DNA from: Pseudomonadota bacterium
GTDB taxonomy: Bacteria; Pseudomonadota; Gammaproteobacteria; Burkholderiales; Rhodocyclaceae
Direction of reading: 5' to 3'
NCBI GenBank assembly: GCA_029780075.1
Contig: JAKOZI010000252.1
Span: 1-34,091 of the forward strand
Length of the DNA: 34,091 nt
The notes below the pieces were generated by a model. It had not been told where the DNA came from, did no database searches, and was given only the letters and a program-made list of their open reading frames with translations. Each line of letters starts with the position of its first letter. Position 1 is the stretch's first letter. The translations under genes and the position numbers were made by a program. Positions 1 to 7,869 of the stretch are shown one piece after another.

Positions 1-1
1 G

Positions 2-1408
2 CAATACGGCACCGAGGCACAAAAAGCACGCTATCTGCCGGCACTCGTCAGCGGCGAGTGGACCGGTACCATGTGCATGACCGAGCCGCAGTGCGGCACC
101 GACCTGGCGCAGATCAAGACCAGGGCCGAGCCCCAACCCGACGGCAGCTACAAGATTACCGGCACCAAGATCTTCATCTCGGCCGGCGAGCACGATCTGG
201 CCGGGAATATTGTGCATGTCGTCCTCGCCCGCGTGCCGAGCGCACCGGCCGGCACACGCGGTATTTCGTTGTTCGTGGTGCCGAAGTTTCTAGTTGCTGA
301 AGACGGCTCTGCCGGTCAACGCAATACCGTTACTTGCGGCGCGATCGAACACAAGATGGGAATCCGCGGGTCGGCGACCGCGGTGCTGAATTTTGACGAG
401 GCGATCGGCCACCTGATTTTTGAACCCAACAAGGGCCTGGAAGCCATGTTCACCTTCATGAACACGGCACGACTCGGGATAGCAATTCAGGGCGTTGCCC
501 ACGCCGAAGCGTCGTTCCAAGGTGCTCTGGCCTATGCCAAAGAGAGACGATCCATGCGCGCCCTCTCGGGAAAGAAAGAACCTGAGGCCAGTGCTGACAC
601 CTTGATCTGGCACGCCGATGTGCGACGCATGTTGCTGACCCAAAAAGCCATCGCTGAAGGTGGCCGGGCGATGCTCTATGCCGCTGTGCAAACAGCAGAC
701 CTGATGTTTAACGCGGCTTTCGAAAAGGACCATGCCAACTACGAACACTACGACAACGAGCTTGGCTTTTATACCCCCATCCTCAAAGGCTTCCTTACCG
801 AAATGGGGCTAGAAGCCGCCAATCTGGGCATGCAGGTCTTCGGGGGGCATGGCTACATCCACGAGCACGGCATGGAGCAGATCGCCCGCGATGCACGCAT
901 CGCCACACTCTACGAAGGGACCACCGGGATTCAGGCACTTGACCTGCTTGGGCGCAAGGTATTGATCGGCACCAGAGGAAAGTGCGTACGCGATTTCACG
1001 CGCATCATGTTGCGCCTGGCAAGACGGCATGTGTTTGCATCGGGCCCCATCGGCAGCATGGCACGCTCGACCATGCAGCGTGCCATCGAGTGGAATATTC
1101 TCACCTTGCGCATCCTGCTGCGTGCGGGCAAGGATCGCGATCTCGTGGGTTCGGCCAGCGTCGACTACCTGATGTATTCAGGCTACGTGATGATGGGTTA
1201 CTTCTTCGTCTTGCAGGCTGAAAAAGCACAAACGCTGTTACTCAACGGCAAAGGGAACGAGTCTGCGGATTTCTATCGCGCCAAGATTCAAACTGCCGCA
1301 TTCTACTTTGATCGTCTACTACCCCGGGCCGATGCCCACCGCAAGAGCGCACTGGCACCGACGCATTCGTTGATGCAGATGGACAACGAGCATTTTGCGT
1401 TCGTGTGA
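2..1408 (+). CDS. Acyl-CoA dehydrogenase, C-terminal 468 residues (5' end outside window)
   Basis: This flavoenzyme would oxidise acyl-CoA to trans-2-enoyl-CoA in beta-oxidation, passing electrons to ETF. The reading frame is open from base 2, so the N-terminal helical domain lies outside the window. Visible are the middle-domain substrate/FAD motif MCMTEPQCGTDL near the left edge, the flavin-contact stretch QVFGGHGY, and YEGTTGIQALDLLGRKV, where the Glu after Tyr is the expected catalytic base. About 150 residues follow that motif, which fits the long subfamily of roughly 590-600 residues with an extra C-terminal domain (FadE-like and DmdC-like enzymes) rather than short or medium-chain enzymes of about 380. 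The exact substrate cannot be told from sequence. An Lrp/AsnC regulator follows 89 bases downstream on the same strand and could be linked to acyl or amino-acid catabolism. Confidence 0.93.
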   Translation, partial: QYGTEAQKARYLPALVSGEWTGTMCMTEPQCGTDLAQIKTRAEPQPDGSYKITGTKIFISAGEHDLAGNIVHVVLARVPSAPAGTRGISLFVVPKFLVAEDGSAGQRNTVTCGAIEHKMGIRGSATAVLNFDEAIGHLIFEPNKGLEAMFTFMNTARLGIAIQGVAHAEASFQGALAYAKERRSMRALSGKKEPEASADTLIWHADVRRMLLTQKAIAEGGRAMLYAAVQTADLMFNAAFEKDHANYEHYDNELGFYTPILKGFLTEMGLEAANLGMQVFGGHGYIHEHGMEQIARDARIATLYEGTTGIQALDLLGRKVLIGTRGKCVRDFTRIMLRLARRHVFASGPIGSMARSTMQRAIEWNILTLRILLRAGKDRDLVGSASVDYLMYSGYVMMGYFFVLQAEKAQTLLLNGKGNESADFYRAKIQTAAFYFDRLLPRADAHRKSALAPTHSLMQMDNEHFAFV

Positions 1409-1497
1409 TGTAGGCGGAACAAGCGCGCAACAGAAGATTGCCAATTGCCGACAAGACTGTAGACTTGCTGCGATAGACCGGAACAGGGCGCAAGAGC

Positions 1498-1968
1498 ATG
1501 CAACTTGATCGTTTCGACCGCCAGATTCTGCAGGTGCTGCAGCAGGAGGGACGCATCAGCAATCAGGAACTGGCCGACCGCATCGGTTTGTCGCCGTCAC
1601 CCTGTTTGCGCCGTGTGCGCACACTCGAAGAAGCGGGTCTGATCATCGGCTATCGAGCGTTGCTGGCGCCAAAGGCGCTCGGCTTGTCGTTGATGGCGCT
1701 GATCCACATTTCGATGGACCGGCACACGCCGGAGCGTTTCAACGACTTCGAGGCGGCGGTCAGCGAGATTCCAGAAGTGATGGAATGTCTGCTGATCACC
1801 GGACAGGCTGCCGACTACCAGCTCAAGGTGGTGGTGCGTGATATGGACGCCTACCAGGACCTGCTGCTCAATCGCATTACCGGCATCAAGGGCGTCAGCG
1901 GTGTCCATTCCAGCTTCGTGCTGCGTCGCGTGGTGGACAAGACGGCGCTGCCTGTCTGCAGCAAGTGA
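1498..1968 (+). CDS. Lrp/AsnC family transcriptional regulator
   Basis: This 156-residue protein has the standard Lrp architecture. An N-terminal winged helix-turn-helix (residues 2-60) contains DRQILQVLQQEGRISNQELA and SPSPCLRRVRTLEEAG. A C-terminal RAM ligand-binding/oligomerisation domain (about 67-150) contains CLLITGQADYxLKVVV-type sequence and ends SSFVLRRVVDKTALPV, typical of family members that sense amino acids. The ATG is preceded by a modest AGGG Shine-Dalgarno. It lies 89 bases after the acyl-CoA dehydrogenase and could be cotranscribed or transcribed alone. Lrp itself, BkdR-like and AsnC-like proteins share this layout, so I do not assign a symbol. A short inverted repeat (GCAGC/GCTGC) lies at its stop codon but lacks a T-run, so I do not call a terminator. 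Confidence 0.93.
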   Translation: MQLDRFDRQILQVLQQEGRISNQELADRIGLSPSPCLRRVRTLEEAGLIIGYRALLAPKALGLSLMALIHISMDRHTPERFNDFEAAVSEIPEVMECLLITGQAADYQLKVVVRDMDAYQDLLLNRITGIKGVSGVHSSFVLRRVVDKTALPVCSK

Positions 1969-1992
1969 CGCTGCTGTCGTGGAAGCGTCAGC

Positions 1993-2409
1993 TCAGTCAG
2001 GAGGGCGCAGGAGTTCGTTTTCGGACCACCAACGCAGGTTCAACACCTTGCCGCTCGATTGCAGGATGGTTTCGACGGCGATGGCCAGTCTTTCAATGGT
2101 TGGGGCGTTGGGCAGTTTCCTGAACCATTTGCGCACGAACGGCGTTGCCGGTTCGAGGAAGCACAGGAAGCCGTTCTCGTGTCCCTCGTAGTTTCCGCAA
2201 CCCAGCCAGAGCGGGTAGTCAGGGTTCTCCAGTGCGACCTTGAAGCCCCACATGTGGACGGTCACGGAAAGCACCGGGAAGCCGTGCGCCGGCAACTCCT
2301 GCGCCAGGAACTCCGCCAGGCGCTGGCCGAAGCGACCGGGGGTGGGCCCTTGGTCCTCGCCAGGGTACGGCGGGAAATCGGCCGAGACGAATTCCACCTG
2401 CGCTCGCAT
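1993..2409 (-). CDS. Conserved-looking hypothetical protein, 138 residues
   Basis: I do not recognise the family. The reading frame is credible: the ATG has a good Shine-Dalgarno (AGGAGAGGAAG) about 5-10 bases upstream, and third positions are GC-rich. The protein is rich in aromatic residues (HMWGFKV, PDYPLWLGCGNYEG, FVRKWFRKL, LRWWSENE). It has no signal peptide or membrane segment, so it is probably a small soluble cytoplasmic protein. It converges with the Lrp-type regulator, with only 24 bases between the stop codons. Nothing nearby indicates its role. Confidence 0.75.
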   Translation of the reverse strand: MRAQVEFVSADFPPYPGEDQGPTPGRFGQRLAEFLAQELPAHGFPVLSVTVHMWGFKVALENPDYPLWLGCGNYEGHENGFLCFLEPATPFVRKWFRKLPNAPTIERLAIAVETILQSSGKVLNLRWWSENELLRPPD

Positions 2410-2868
2410 TATGCTTCCTCTCCTGGTGATGAGCAGACGTCTGGCTGCCCGGCGATTGTCCTCGATTCATGCCAGTCGCTGCAGAACCGGATTGTACCGG
2501 GACGACGGCTTACGCTGGCTTTCGCCGGCGCACCTTCAGCATGGCCGCAGGCCGGTAAAATTGGAGTCGGATTGTGAGCCTGTTTCGTCGTGTTGTCACG
2601 ATCAAGGCTCCTCGGAGCTTTGGAGGCAGCGCATGCAGGCGTGCGGCAGTACTGTGGCGGCGACGGCGATCCGGCACTGATCGCCAACCTGACCGGCGGC
2701 GTACCTTGGGCCAGACTGACCGCACAGGAACGCGTTCGCAAGGAAGGCTGGGCACCCGCCAGCTATGCCGAACGATGCCCTGCTGGTCAAGTTCCATCAA
2801 GAGTGTCGCAAGACCTGCAGCCACTTCTCCCGACGAGGAACGTCGAGTGCTGGTCCCTGACCTTCCGC
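2410..2868. other. 459-base gap with possible remnant of a frameshifted gene
   Basis: No intact gene is convincing here. On the plus strand, about 2620-2775 reads like protein (ALEAAHAG, then DPALIANLTGGVPWARLTAQ, then KEGWAPASYAERC) with GC-rich third positions. The frame then loses this character, and a different plus-strand frame (stop at 2879) reads SPDEERRVLVPDLPLRR. A single frameshift could join the two into one short plus-strand gene converging on the EF-hand protein. There is no clear Shine-Dalgarno and I recognise no family, so a decayed gene is only a possibility. Confidence 0.3.
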
Positions 2869-3945
2869 TCAGACGCTGAGGTCGATCTGCTGCATGCTCC
2901 CGACCCCGCCGCTTTCCTGCAGGAAGACACCGCTGCTGCGGATCTGGCCGAGGGTCTGGTTGCCGCCGCCACGGATGTCGAAGGGGGTGGCGACGCGGGC
3001 CAGGCTGAGGGCGCCGACATTGGCTTCCTGCAGGCTGCGTAGCTTGCCGCCGGCGTTGGCATCGGGTGTCCAGACTCCCAACTGGGCATAGGCCGCGTCG
3101 TTTTCATCGATCCAGCCGTTGTGGTCGCCGTCGAGCGCGGCGAGATCGGCAAAGCCGTCGCCGCTCCGCGTGCCGAAAAGTTCGCTGCCGTTGTTGATCC
3201 GGCCGTCCTTGTTGCGATCGAGGGTGAGGAATCCGCTGCCAGGGGTGAGCAGATTGACGCTGTCGGCGGTGCCGTCGGAGTCCAGGTCGAACTTGAAGCG
3301 CTGGTCGCTGAGTTGGGCGGCCGTGCCCGCGAAGTTGAGCACCAGGGGGTCCTTGCGCTGGCGCGTCGCGTCGCCCAGGCGCAGGCTGACGTCACTTTCC
3401 TGGTGGTAGCTGCGTGCCATCGAGAGCTGCAGGTCGAAGTGGATTTCCTTGCCGTCGGCCGTTTTTACCACTCCGCTGGCCGCGAACGAGGTCAGTTCGG
3501 TTTCGCTGTGGGAGGCGTGGTAGTCGTATTCGACGCCATAACCGGCCGGCCGCTCGGCCGGCATCGAAGCCGCGTTGCCACTCTGGGTGGCGGTCGTCCC
3601 TTCGGTCGACGCTTCCGACGACGGGGACGGGCCGTCGAGTGAGGCCGCATCGAACACGCGCGCCTCTTCGCCGGTCAACATGCGGATGATGGCGCGCAAC
3701 AGCAGCAGTCGTGGATCGTTCTCGCTGTCATCCAGGCTGACGTTCGCGGCACCGGCCTCGGCCGCCTGTGCCGCTTTGCCGGCATCCGAGAGCGTTACTC
3801 GCTCCGCAGCAGGAGTTGCGTTCCCGCGGCCTTCGAAGTCCGGCCGCTGTGTTCCCGTCCACATGCGCAGCGATTCGCGGACTTCGTCGCGCTGCATCGA
3901 GGCATGCGACGAAACCATCTGCATCTCGGAACTAGCGATTTTCAT
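2869..3945 (-). CDS. EF-hand-like calcium-loop protein, 358 residues
   Basis: The C-terminal third carries three Asp/Asn-rich loops typical of EF-hand or thrombospondin-3-like calcium sites: DLDSDG (about residue 220), DRNKDGRINNGSE (about 243) and DGDHNGWIDENDAAY (about 272), followed by LGVW. This spacing recurs in a family of proteobacterial proteins often annotated only as hypothetical or VCBS-like. The N-terminal 200 residues are of low complexity and rich in Ala, Ser and Glu. No signal peptide or membrane segment is visible, so if the protein is exported it must use another route. The frame stays open upstream, but ATG 3945 is preferred because GAGGAAG lies at good distance before it. 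Calcium binding is inferred from the motifs, and function beyond that is unknown. Confidence 0.82.
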   Translation of the reverse strand: MKIASSEMQMVSSHASMQRDEVRESLRMWTGTQRPDFEGRGNATPAAERVTLSDAGKAAQAAEAGAANVSLDDSENDPRLLLLRAIIRMLTGEEARVFDAASLDGPSPSSEASTEGTTATQSGNAASMPAERPAGYGVEYDYHASHSETELTSFAASGVVKTADGKEIHFDLQLSMARSYHQESDVSLRLGDATRQRKDPLVLNFAGTAAQLSDQRFKFDLDSDGTADSVNLLTPGSGFLTLDRNKDGRINNGSELFGTRSGDGFADLAALDGDHNGWIDENDAAYAQLGVWTPDANAGGKLRSLQEANVGALSLARVATPFDIRGGGNQTLGQIRSSGVFLQESGGVGSMQQIDLSV

Positions 3946-4464
3946 GGCGGCTTCCTCGTGGGGTTGGTAAATGCTTAACGGCCGAAAAGGGTGCTTTCTT
4001 GAATACATTTCTTTGCCAGGGCGCGCGCTCGGCAACCGCTGACGCGGTTTGCCTGAGCGGGATCCGTTCCGCCGCACCGGCATCCCCCCGGATAGTCCCC
4101 GCCAGGGGTCCGCCGCATCGTGGCGTCCGCCTCGACAGTACGCCACGGGTTTCGAGCCATCAATTATTGCTGTAGAATCGTGAGCTTTCCGTGCGCGGAG
4201 AGGCGGCATTGCAGCGCGGACCCCGACATGGAACCGAAGCCGACGCAGTTGTCGATGCATCCCGGGTGAGCATGCGGGTCTTTTACTGGTGCGCTGGAAG
4301 ACCGCTTGCCTCGTGAAGTTCCCTGGAAGCGAACGAATGCTGGAGCAGCACGATGGTCTCCGCATTTTCGGTCCGGTTGCCGGCGCAGCATCGTCTGGCG
4401 GCGCGGGCGCCTTCGTCCGAGCCAGGTTTCAGTCACCTTTCAGCCCGTATCACAAGGATTCTTA
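3946..4464. other. Divergent intergenic region between EF-hand gene and tig
   Basis: This 519-base stretch separates two divergent genes. Open frames continue through it on both strands, but none has a recognisable domain or a Shine-Dalgarno, so I call no gene. It should hold the promoters of both flanking genes. A candidate tig promoter is listed separately. If that is right, the tig transcript would have a long leader of about 280 bases. Confidence 0.6.
4150..4178 (+). promoter_or_regulatory. Candidate sigma70 promoter for tig operon
   Basis: A good -10 box (TAGAAT, 4173-4178) follows a weak -35 (TTTCGA, 4150-4155) at 17 bases. The -35 matches poorly, and the site lies about 290 bases before the tig start codon. 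Transcript-start mapping would be needed to confirm it. Confidence 0.35.
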
Positions 4465-5796
4465 ATGGAAACGAACGTCGCCAACACTGACCCATCAACC
4501 ATTGTCGCAGCCGTAAGCGCTCTTGAGCGCCGGGTCGACCTTTCGGTCGCGATTGCCGAACTCGACAGGGAAGTCGACCAGCGCCTGCAGCGTCTGGGTC
4601 GGAACATGAAGATGCCGGGCTTCCGCCCGGGCAAGGTGCCGACTCACATCGTCAGACAGCAGTACGGCGAGCAGGCTCGCCATGAGGCGTTGACCGAGGC
4701 TCTGGGGCAGAAGTTGAGCGACGAGGTTACGGCGCGGCAGTTGCGCGTCGCCGGCAGTCCGAAGATCGAGCCCAGGGACAGCGGCAGTACGACGCATATC
4801 GAGTTTTTGGCGGTCTTCGAAGTCTACCCGGAGATCACCTTGGGCGATCTGACCGGGGTAGAGATCTCTCGGCCGGTACTTGAAGTGGGTGCCGCCGAGA
4901 TCGACGGGACGATCGACATTCTGCGCAAGCAGCGTGTGCGTTACGAACTCGTCGATCGTCCGGCGGCGAATGCCGACCGAGTGAGCGTCGATTTTCTCGG
5001 CAAGAAGGGCGGTGAGCCGTTCGCCGGAGGCGAGGGCAAGGATTATCGTTTCGTGCTCGGCGAAGGCAAGATGCTTTCCGATTTCGAGAACGCGGTGATC
5101 GGTACGCGCCCGGGTGAAAGCAAATCCTTCGAACTGACCTTTCCCGCCGAGTATTTCTCGAAGGAACTGGCCGGCCAGACGGTGACCTTCGAACTGACGG
5201 TCAAAGAGGTGGGTGAGGCGATTCTTCCGGAAGTTGACGCCGACTTCGCCAAGGCCCTGGGCGTCGCGGATGGTGATCTCGACAAGATGCGGACTGAAAT
5301 CGAGGACAACCTCAGGCGCGAGGTGAAGAAGCGTCTGCAGGCCAAGATCATGGAGCAGGTGATGGATGCGCTGCTGCGGGTTAACGCTATCGAGGTGCCG
5401 GGAGCACTGATTCACCGCGAGATCGAACGTCTGATGCAGTTGGCGCGGCAGGACATGGAACAGCGCGGCATGAAGGTCAAGGATTTGCCGATGCAGCCCG
5501 AGTGGTTTGTCGACCAGGCTCGGCGGCGGGTAACGCTCGGCCTGATCTTTGCCGAAGTCGTCAAGTCGCACGGTCTGCAGGCGCGGCCCGAGCAGGTGAA
5601 AGCGATGGTCGAGGAGGCGGCGCAGAGTTACGACCATCCGCAGGAGGTTGTCCGCTGGTACTATGCCCAGCCAGAGCGCCTCGCGGATTTCGAAGGCACG
5701 GCGATCGAGACCAACGTGGCCGATTGGGTACTGAGCCAGGTGACGGTGCTCGAAAAACCGGTCCCCTTTGCTGAATTGATGGGGCAGCAGTCCTGA
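4465..5796 (+). CDS. tig: Trigger factor
   Basis: Trigger factor is the ribosome-bound chaperone and prolyl isomerase that meets nascent chains at the exit tunnel. The 443-residue length fits the family. The N-terminal ribosome-docking domain carries the signature GFRPGKVP (residues 52-59). A FKBP-type PPIase domain follows (about 165-260, [11 protein letters not shown] to ELTVKEV), then the helical C-terminal chaperone domain. ATG 4465 is chosen over upstream in-frame starts because AAGGATT precedes it and the protein then begins shortly before the conserved domain. The first 20 residues ([20 protein letters not shown]) form a short N-terminal extension relative to typical trigger factors. 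It heads the tig-clpP-clpX-lon cluster, with clpP starting 37 bases later. Confidence 0.97.
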   Translation: METNVANTDPSTIVAAVSALERRVDLSVAIAELDREVDQRLQRLGRNMKMPGFRPGKVPTHIVRQQYGEQARHEALTEALGQKLSDEVTARQLRVAGSPKIEPRDSGSTTHIEFLAVFEVYPEITLGDLTGVEISRPVLEVGAAEIDGTIDILRKQRVRYELVDRPAANADRVSVDFLGKKGGEPFAGGEGKDYRFVLGEGKMLSDFENAVIGTRPGESKSFELTFPAEYFSKELAGQTVTFELTVKEVGEAILPEVDADFAKALGVADGDLDKMRTEIEDNLRREVKKRLQAKIMEQVMDALLRVNAIEVPGALIHREIERLMQLARQDMEQRGMKVKDLPMQPEWFVDQARRRVTLGLIFAEVVKSHGLQARPEQVKAMVEEAAQSYDHPQEVVRWYYAQPERLADFEGTAIETNVADWVLSQVTVLEKPVPFAELMGQQS

Positions 5797-5833
5797 ACTG
5801 AACAGGCAAGAATCGTGGAGCAAAGGAAGCGCA

Positions 5834-6463
5834 ATGGACATGGAGCACGGAAGCAAATGGAATCCGCAGGCGCTCGGCCTGGTGCCGATGGTGATCGAGC
5901 AGAGCGGGCGCGGCGAGCGCGCATACGACATCTATTCGCGCCTGCTCAAGGAACGGGTGATTTTTCTGGTGGGCCCGGTAAACGACGTGACCGCGAATCT
6001 GGTGGTCGCACAGTTCCTCTTTCTGGAGGCGGAGAACCCGGACAAGGATATCCATTTCTACATCAACTCGCCCGGTGGGTCGGTATCGGCCGGACTTTCG
6101 GTCTACGACACCATGCAGTTCATCAAACCCGATGTGTCTACCCTGTGCATGGGGCAGGCGTGCTCGATGGGGGCATTTCTGCTTGCCGCAGGCGCTCAAG
6201 GCAAGCGTTTTGCCCTGCCGAACTCACGTGTGATGATCCATCAACCGATGGGTGGCTTTCAGGGACAGGCTTCGGATATCGCGATTCACGCCAAGGAGAT
6301 TCTTTCACTGCGTGCCAAGCTCAACGAGTTGATGGCGCAACACACCGGGCAGGCGATCGATCGCATTGAGCGCGATACCGATCGCGACAATTTCCTTTCC
6401 GCGCAGGAAGCGGCAGAATATGGTTTGATCGACAAGGTGCTGACCAAACGGGATGCGATTTGA
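5834..6463 (+). CDS. clpP: ATP-dependent Clp protease proteolytic subunit ClpP
   Basis: ClpP is the tetradecameric serine peptidase chamber that partners with ClpX, encoded next door, and with ClpA. The catalytic triad is complete and numbered as in the E. coli precursor: Ser111 in [11 protein letters not shown], His136 in VMIHQP, and Asp185 in ERDTDRDNF. The oxyanion-region motif [11 protein letters not shown] and the handle helix are present. Length is 209 residues, normal for the family. The start codon follows an AAGGAAG Shine-Dalgarno, and a second in-frame ATG lies two codons later. A short N-terminal propeptide is expected to be self-cleaved, as in family members. It sits between tig and clpX, the usual proteobacterial arrangement. 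Confidence 0.98.
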   Translation: MDMEHGSKWNPQALGLVPMVIEQSGRGERAYDIYSRLLKERVIFLVGPVNDVTANLVVAQFLFLEAENPDKDIHFYINSPGGSVSAGLSVYDTMQFIKPDVSTLCMGQACSMGAFLLAAGAQGKRFALPNSRVMIHQPMGGFQGQASDIAIHAKEILSLRAKLNELMAQHTGQAIDRIERDTDRDNFLSAQEAAEYGLIDKVLTKRDAI

Positions 6464-6512
6464 CGCCGCATCCGGGCAGTCTCCATAAGGCTTGACAGCG
6501 AGGTAGGTCGAC

Positions 6513-7784
6513 ATGTCGGAAAAGAAGAGTGGCACTGAAAAATTGCTCTACTGCTCGTTCTGCGGCAAGAGCCAGCATGAAGTGAAGAAGCTGATTGCCG
6601 GGCCGTCGGTATTCATCTGCGATGAATGCATCGAACTCTGCAACGATATCGTTCGGGACGAGATTGCCGGTGATCAGGGTGCCAAGGGTGCCAAGGGGGA
6701 CCTGCCGACGCCGCGGGAGATCTCGGCGCTCCTCGACCAGTATGTGATTGGCCAGGATCAGGCGAAGCGCATTCTGTCGGTGGCGGTGTATAACCATTAC
6801 AAAAGGCTGCGTCACTTCGGCAAGAGCAGCGATGAGATTGAACTCGCCAAGAGCAACATCCTGCTGATCGGCCCGACCGGGTCGGGCAAGACCTTGCTGG
6901 CGCAGACGCTGGCGCGCATGCTCGACGTGCCCTTTGTGATGGCCGATGCGACGACGCTGACCGAAGCCGGCTACGTTGGTGAGGATGTCGAAAACATTAT
7001 CCAGAAGCTGCTGCAGAAAGCGGATTACGATACCGAGAAGGCCCAGCGCGGGATCGTCTATATCGACGAGATCGACAAGATTTCGCGCAAGTCCGACAAT
7101 CCTTCGATTACTCGCGACGTTTCTGGTGAGGGTGTGCAACAAGCGCTGCTCAAGCTGATCGAAGGTACGGTGGCATCGGTCCCGCCGCAGGGGGGGCGCA
7201 AGCATCCCAATCAGGACTTCGTGCAGGTCGATACCACGAATATTCTGTTCATTTGCGGTGGCGCTTTTGACGGTCTGGAGAAGGTCATCCGCCACCGCTC
7301 CGAGCGTGGGGGAATCGGCTTTGGTGCCGAGGTGAAAAGCAAGGAGAACAAGAAGGCGATTGGCGATGTGCTGCGCAGCGTCGAACCCGAAGACCTGATC
7401 AAGTTCGGCCTGATTCCCGAACTCATCGGGCGCCTGCCGGTGCTCGCCACACTTGAGGAATTATCGACGGCGGCGTTGGTACAAATCCTGGTCGAACCGA
7501 AGAACGCCCTGGTCAAGCAGTACCAGAAACTGTTCGCGATGGAGGGCGTGGCGCTGGAAATCCGTCCGGCAGCGATGATGGCCATTGCCAGAAAGGCGCT
7601 CGAACGGAAGACTGGTGCGCGCGGCCTACGTTCGATTATCGAGTCGGTGTTGCTCGACACCATGTACGAACTTCCCGGTATGGAGAATGTCTCAGAGATC
7701 GTCATCGACGAGAGCGTGATCGTCGGTGATGCATGTCCAATCCTGATCTACGCTGATCAACCCAAGGTTTCCGGCGGCAACTGA
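6513..7784 (+). CDS. clpX: ATP-dependent Clp protease ATP-binding subunit ClpX
   Basis: ClpX is the AAA+ unfoldase that delivers tagged substrates to ClpP. It has an N-terminal C4 zinc-binding domain (Cys14, Cys17, Cys36, Cys39), Walker A GPTGSGKT (residues 120-127), the pore-loop motif GYVGED (about 153-158), Walker B VYIDEID (182-188), and the IGF tripeptide (in [10 protein letters not shown]) that docks onto ClpP. The length of 423 residues is full. It begins 49 bases after clpP, so cotranscription is likely. A GC-rich hairpin and a candidate heat-shock promoter for lon follow its stop codon. Confidence 0.98.
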   Translation: MSEKKSGTEKLLYCSFCGKSQHEVKKLIAGPSVFICDECIELCNDIVRDEIAGDQGAKGAKGDLPTPREISALLDQYVIGQDQAKRILSVAVYNHYKRLRHFGKSSDEIELAKSNILLIGPTGSGKTLLAQTLARMLDVPFVMADATTLTEAGYVGEDVENIIQKLLQKADYDTEKAQRGIVYIDEIDKISRKSDNPSITRDVSGEGVQQALLKLIEGTVASVPPQGGRKHPNQDFVQVDTTNILFICGGAFDGLEKVIRHRSERGGIGFGAEVKSKENKKAIGDVLRSVEPEDLIKFGLIPELIGRLPVLATLEELSTAALVQILVEPKNALVKQYQKLFAMEGVALEIRPAAMMAIARKALERKTGARGLRSIIESVLLDTMYELPGMENVSEIVIDESVIVGDACPILIYADQPKVSGGN

Positions 7785-7791
7785 TGTGCTG

Positions 7792-7808
7792 GCCGCACTC
7801 TGTGCGGC
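7792..7808 (+). other. GC-rich hairpin between clpX and lon
   Basis: A perfect 7-bp stem, GCCGCAC-TCT-GTGCGGC, lies just after the clpX stop. There is no T-run after it, so it is not a classical intrinsic terminator. It could slow or process the operon transcript. Its last base is also the first base of the candidate sigma32 -35 box of lon. Confidence 0.4.
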
Positions 7809-7835
7809 TTGAATTACGAGTCCTTGCCACCATAT
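7808..7835 (+). promoter_or_regulatory. Candidate sigma32 heat-shock promoter of lon
   Basis: CTTGAAT (7808-7814) and CACCATAT (7828-7835) are separated by 13 bases and match the sigma32 consensus CTTGAAA / CCCCATNT closely, about 35 bases before the lon ATG. Lon is a known heat-shock gene in proteobacteria, which supports the call. It would let lon be induced independently of clpP-clpX. Confidence 0.6.
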
Positions 7836-7869
7836 CACGGCATGGACTTTCACCTGAAGGGCACAATCG

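Noticed and set aside
4495..5931. Long 478-codon minus-strand frame across tig
   Set aside because: It is the antisense of trigger factor, which has clear domains; the antisense frame has no Shine-Dalgarno and no domain, and long antisense frames are expected in GC-rich DNA.
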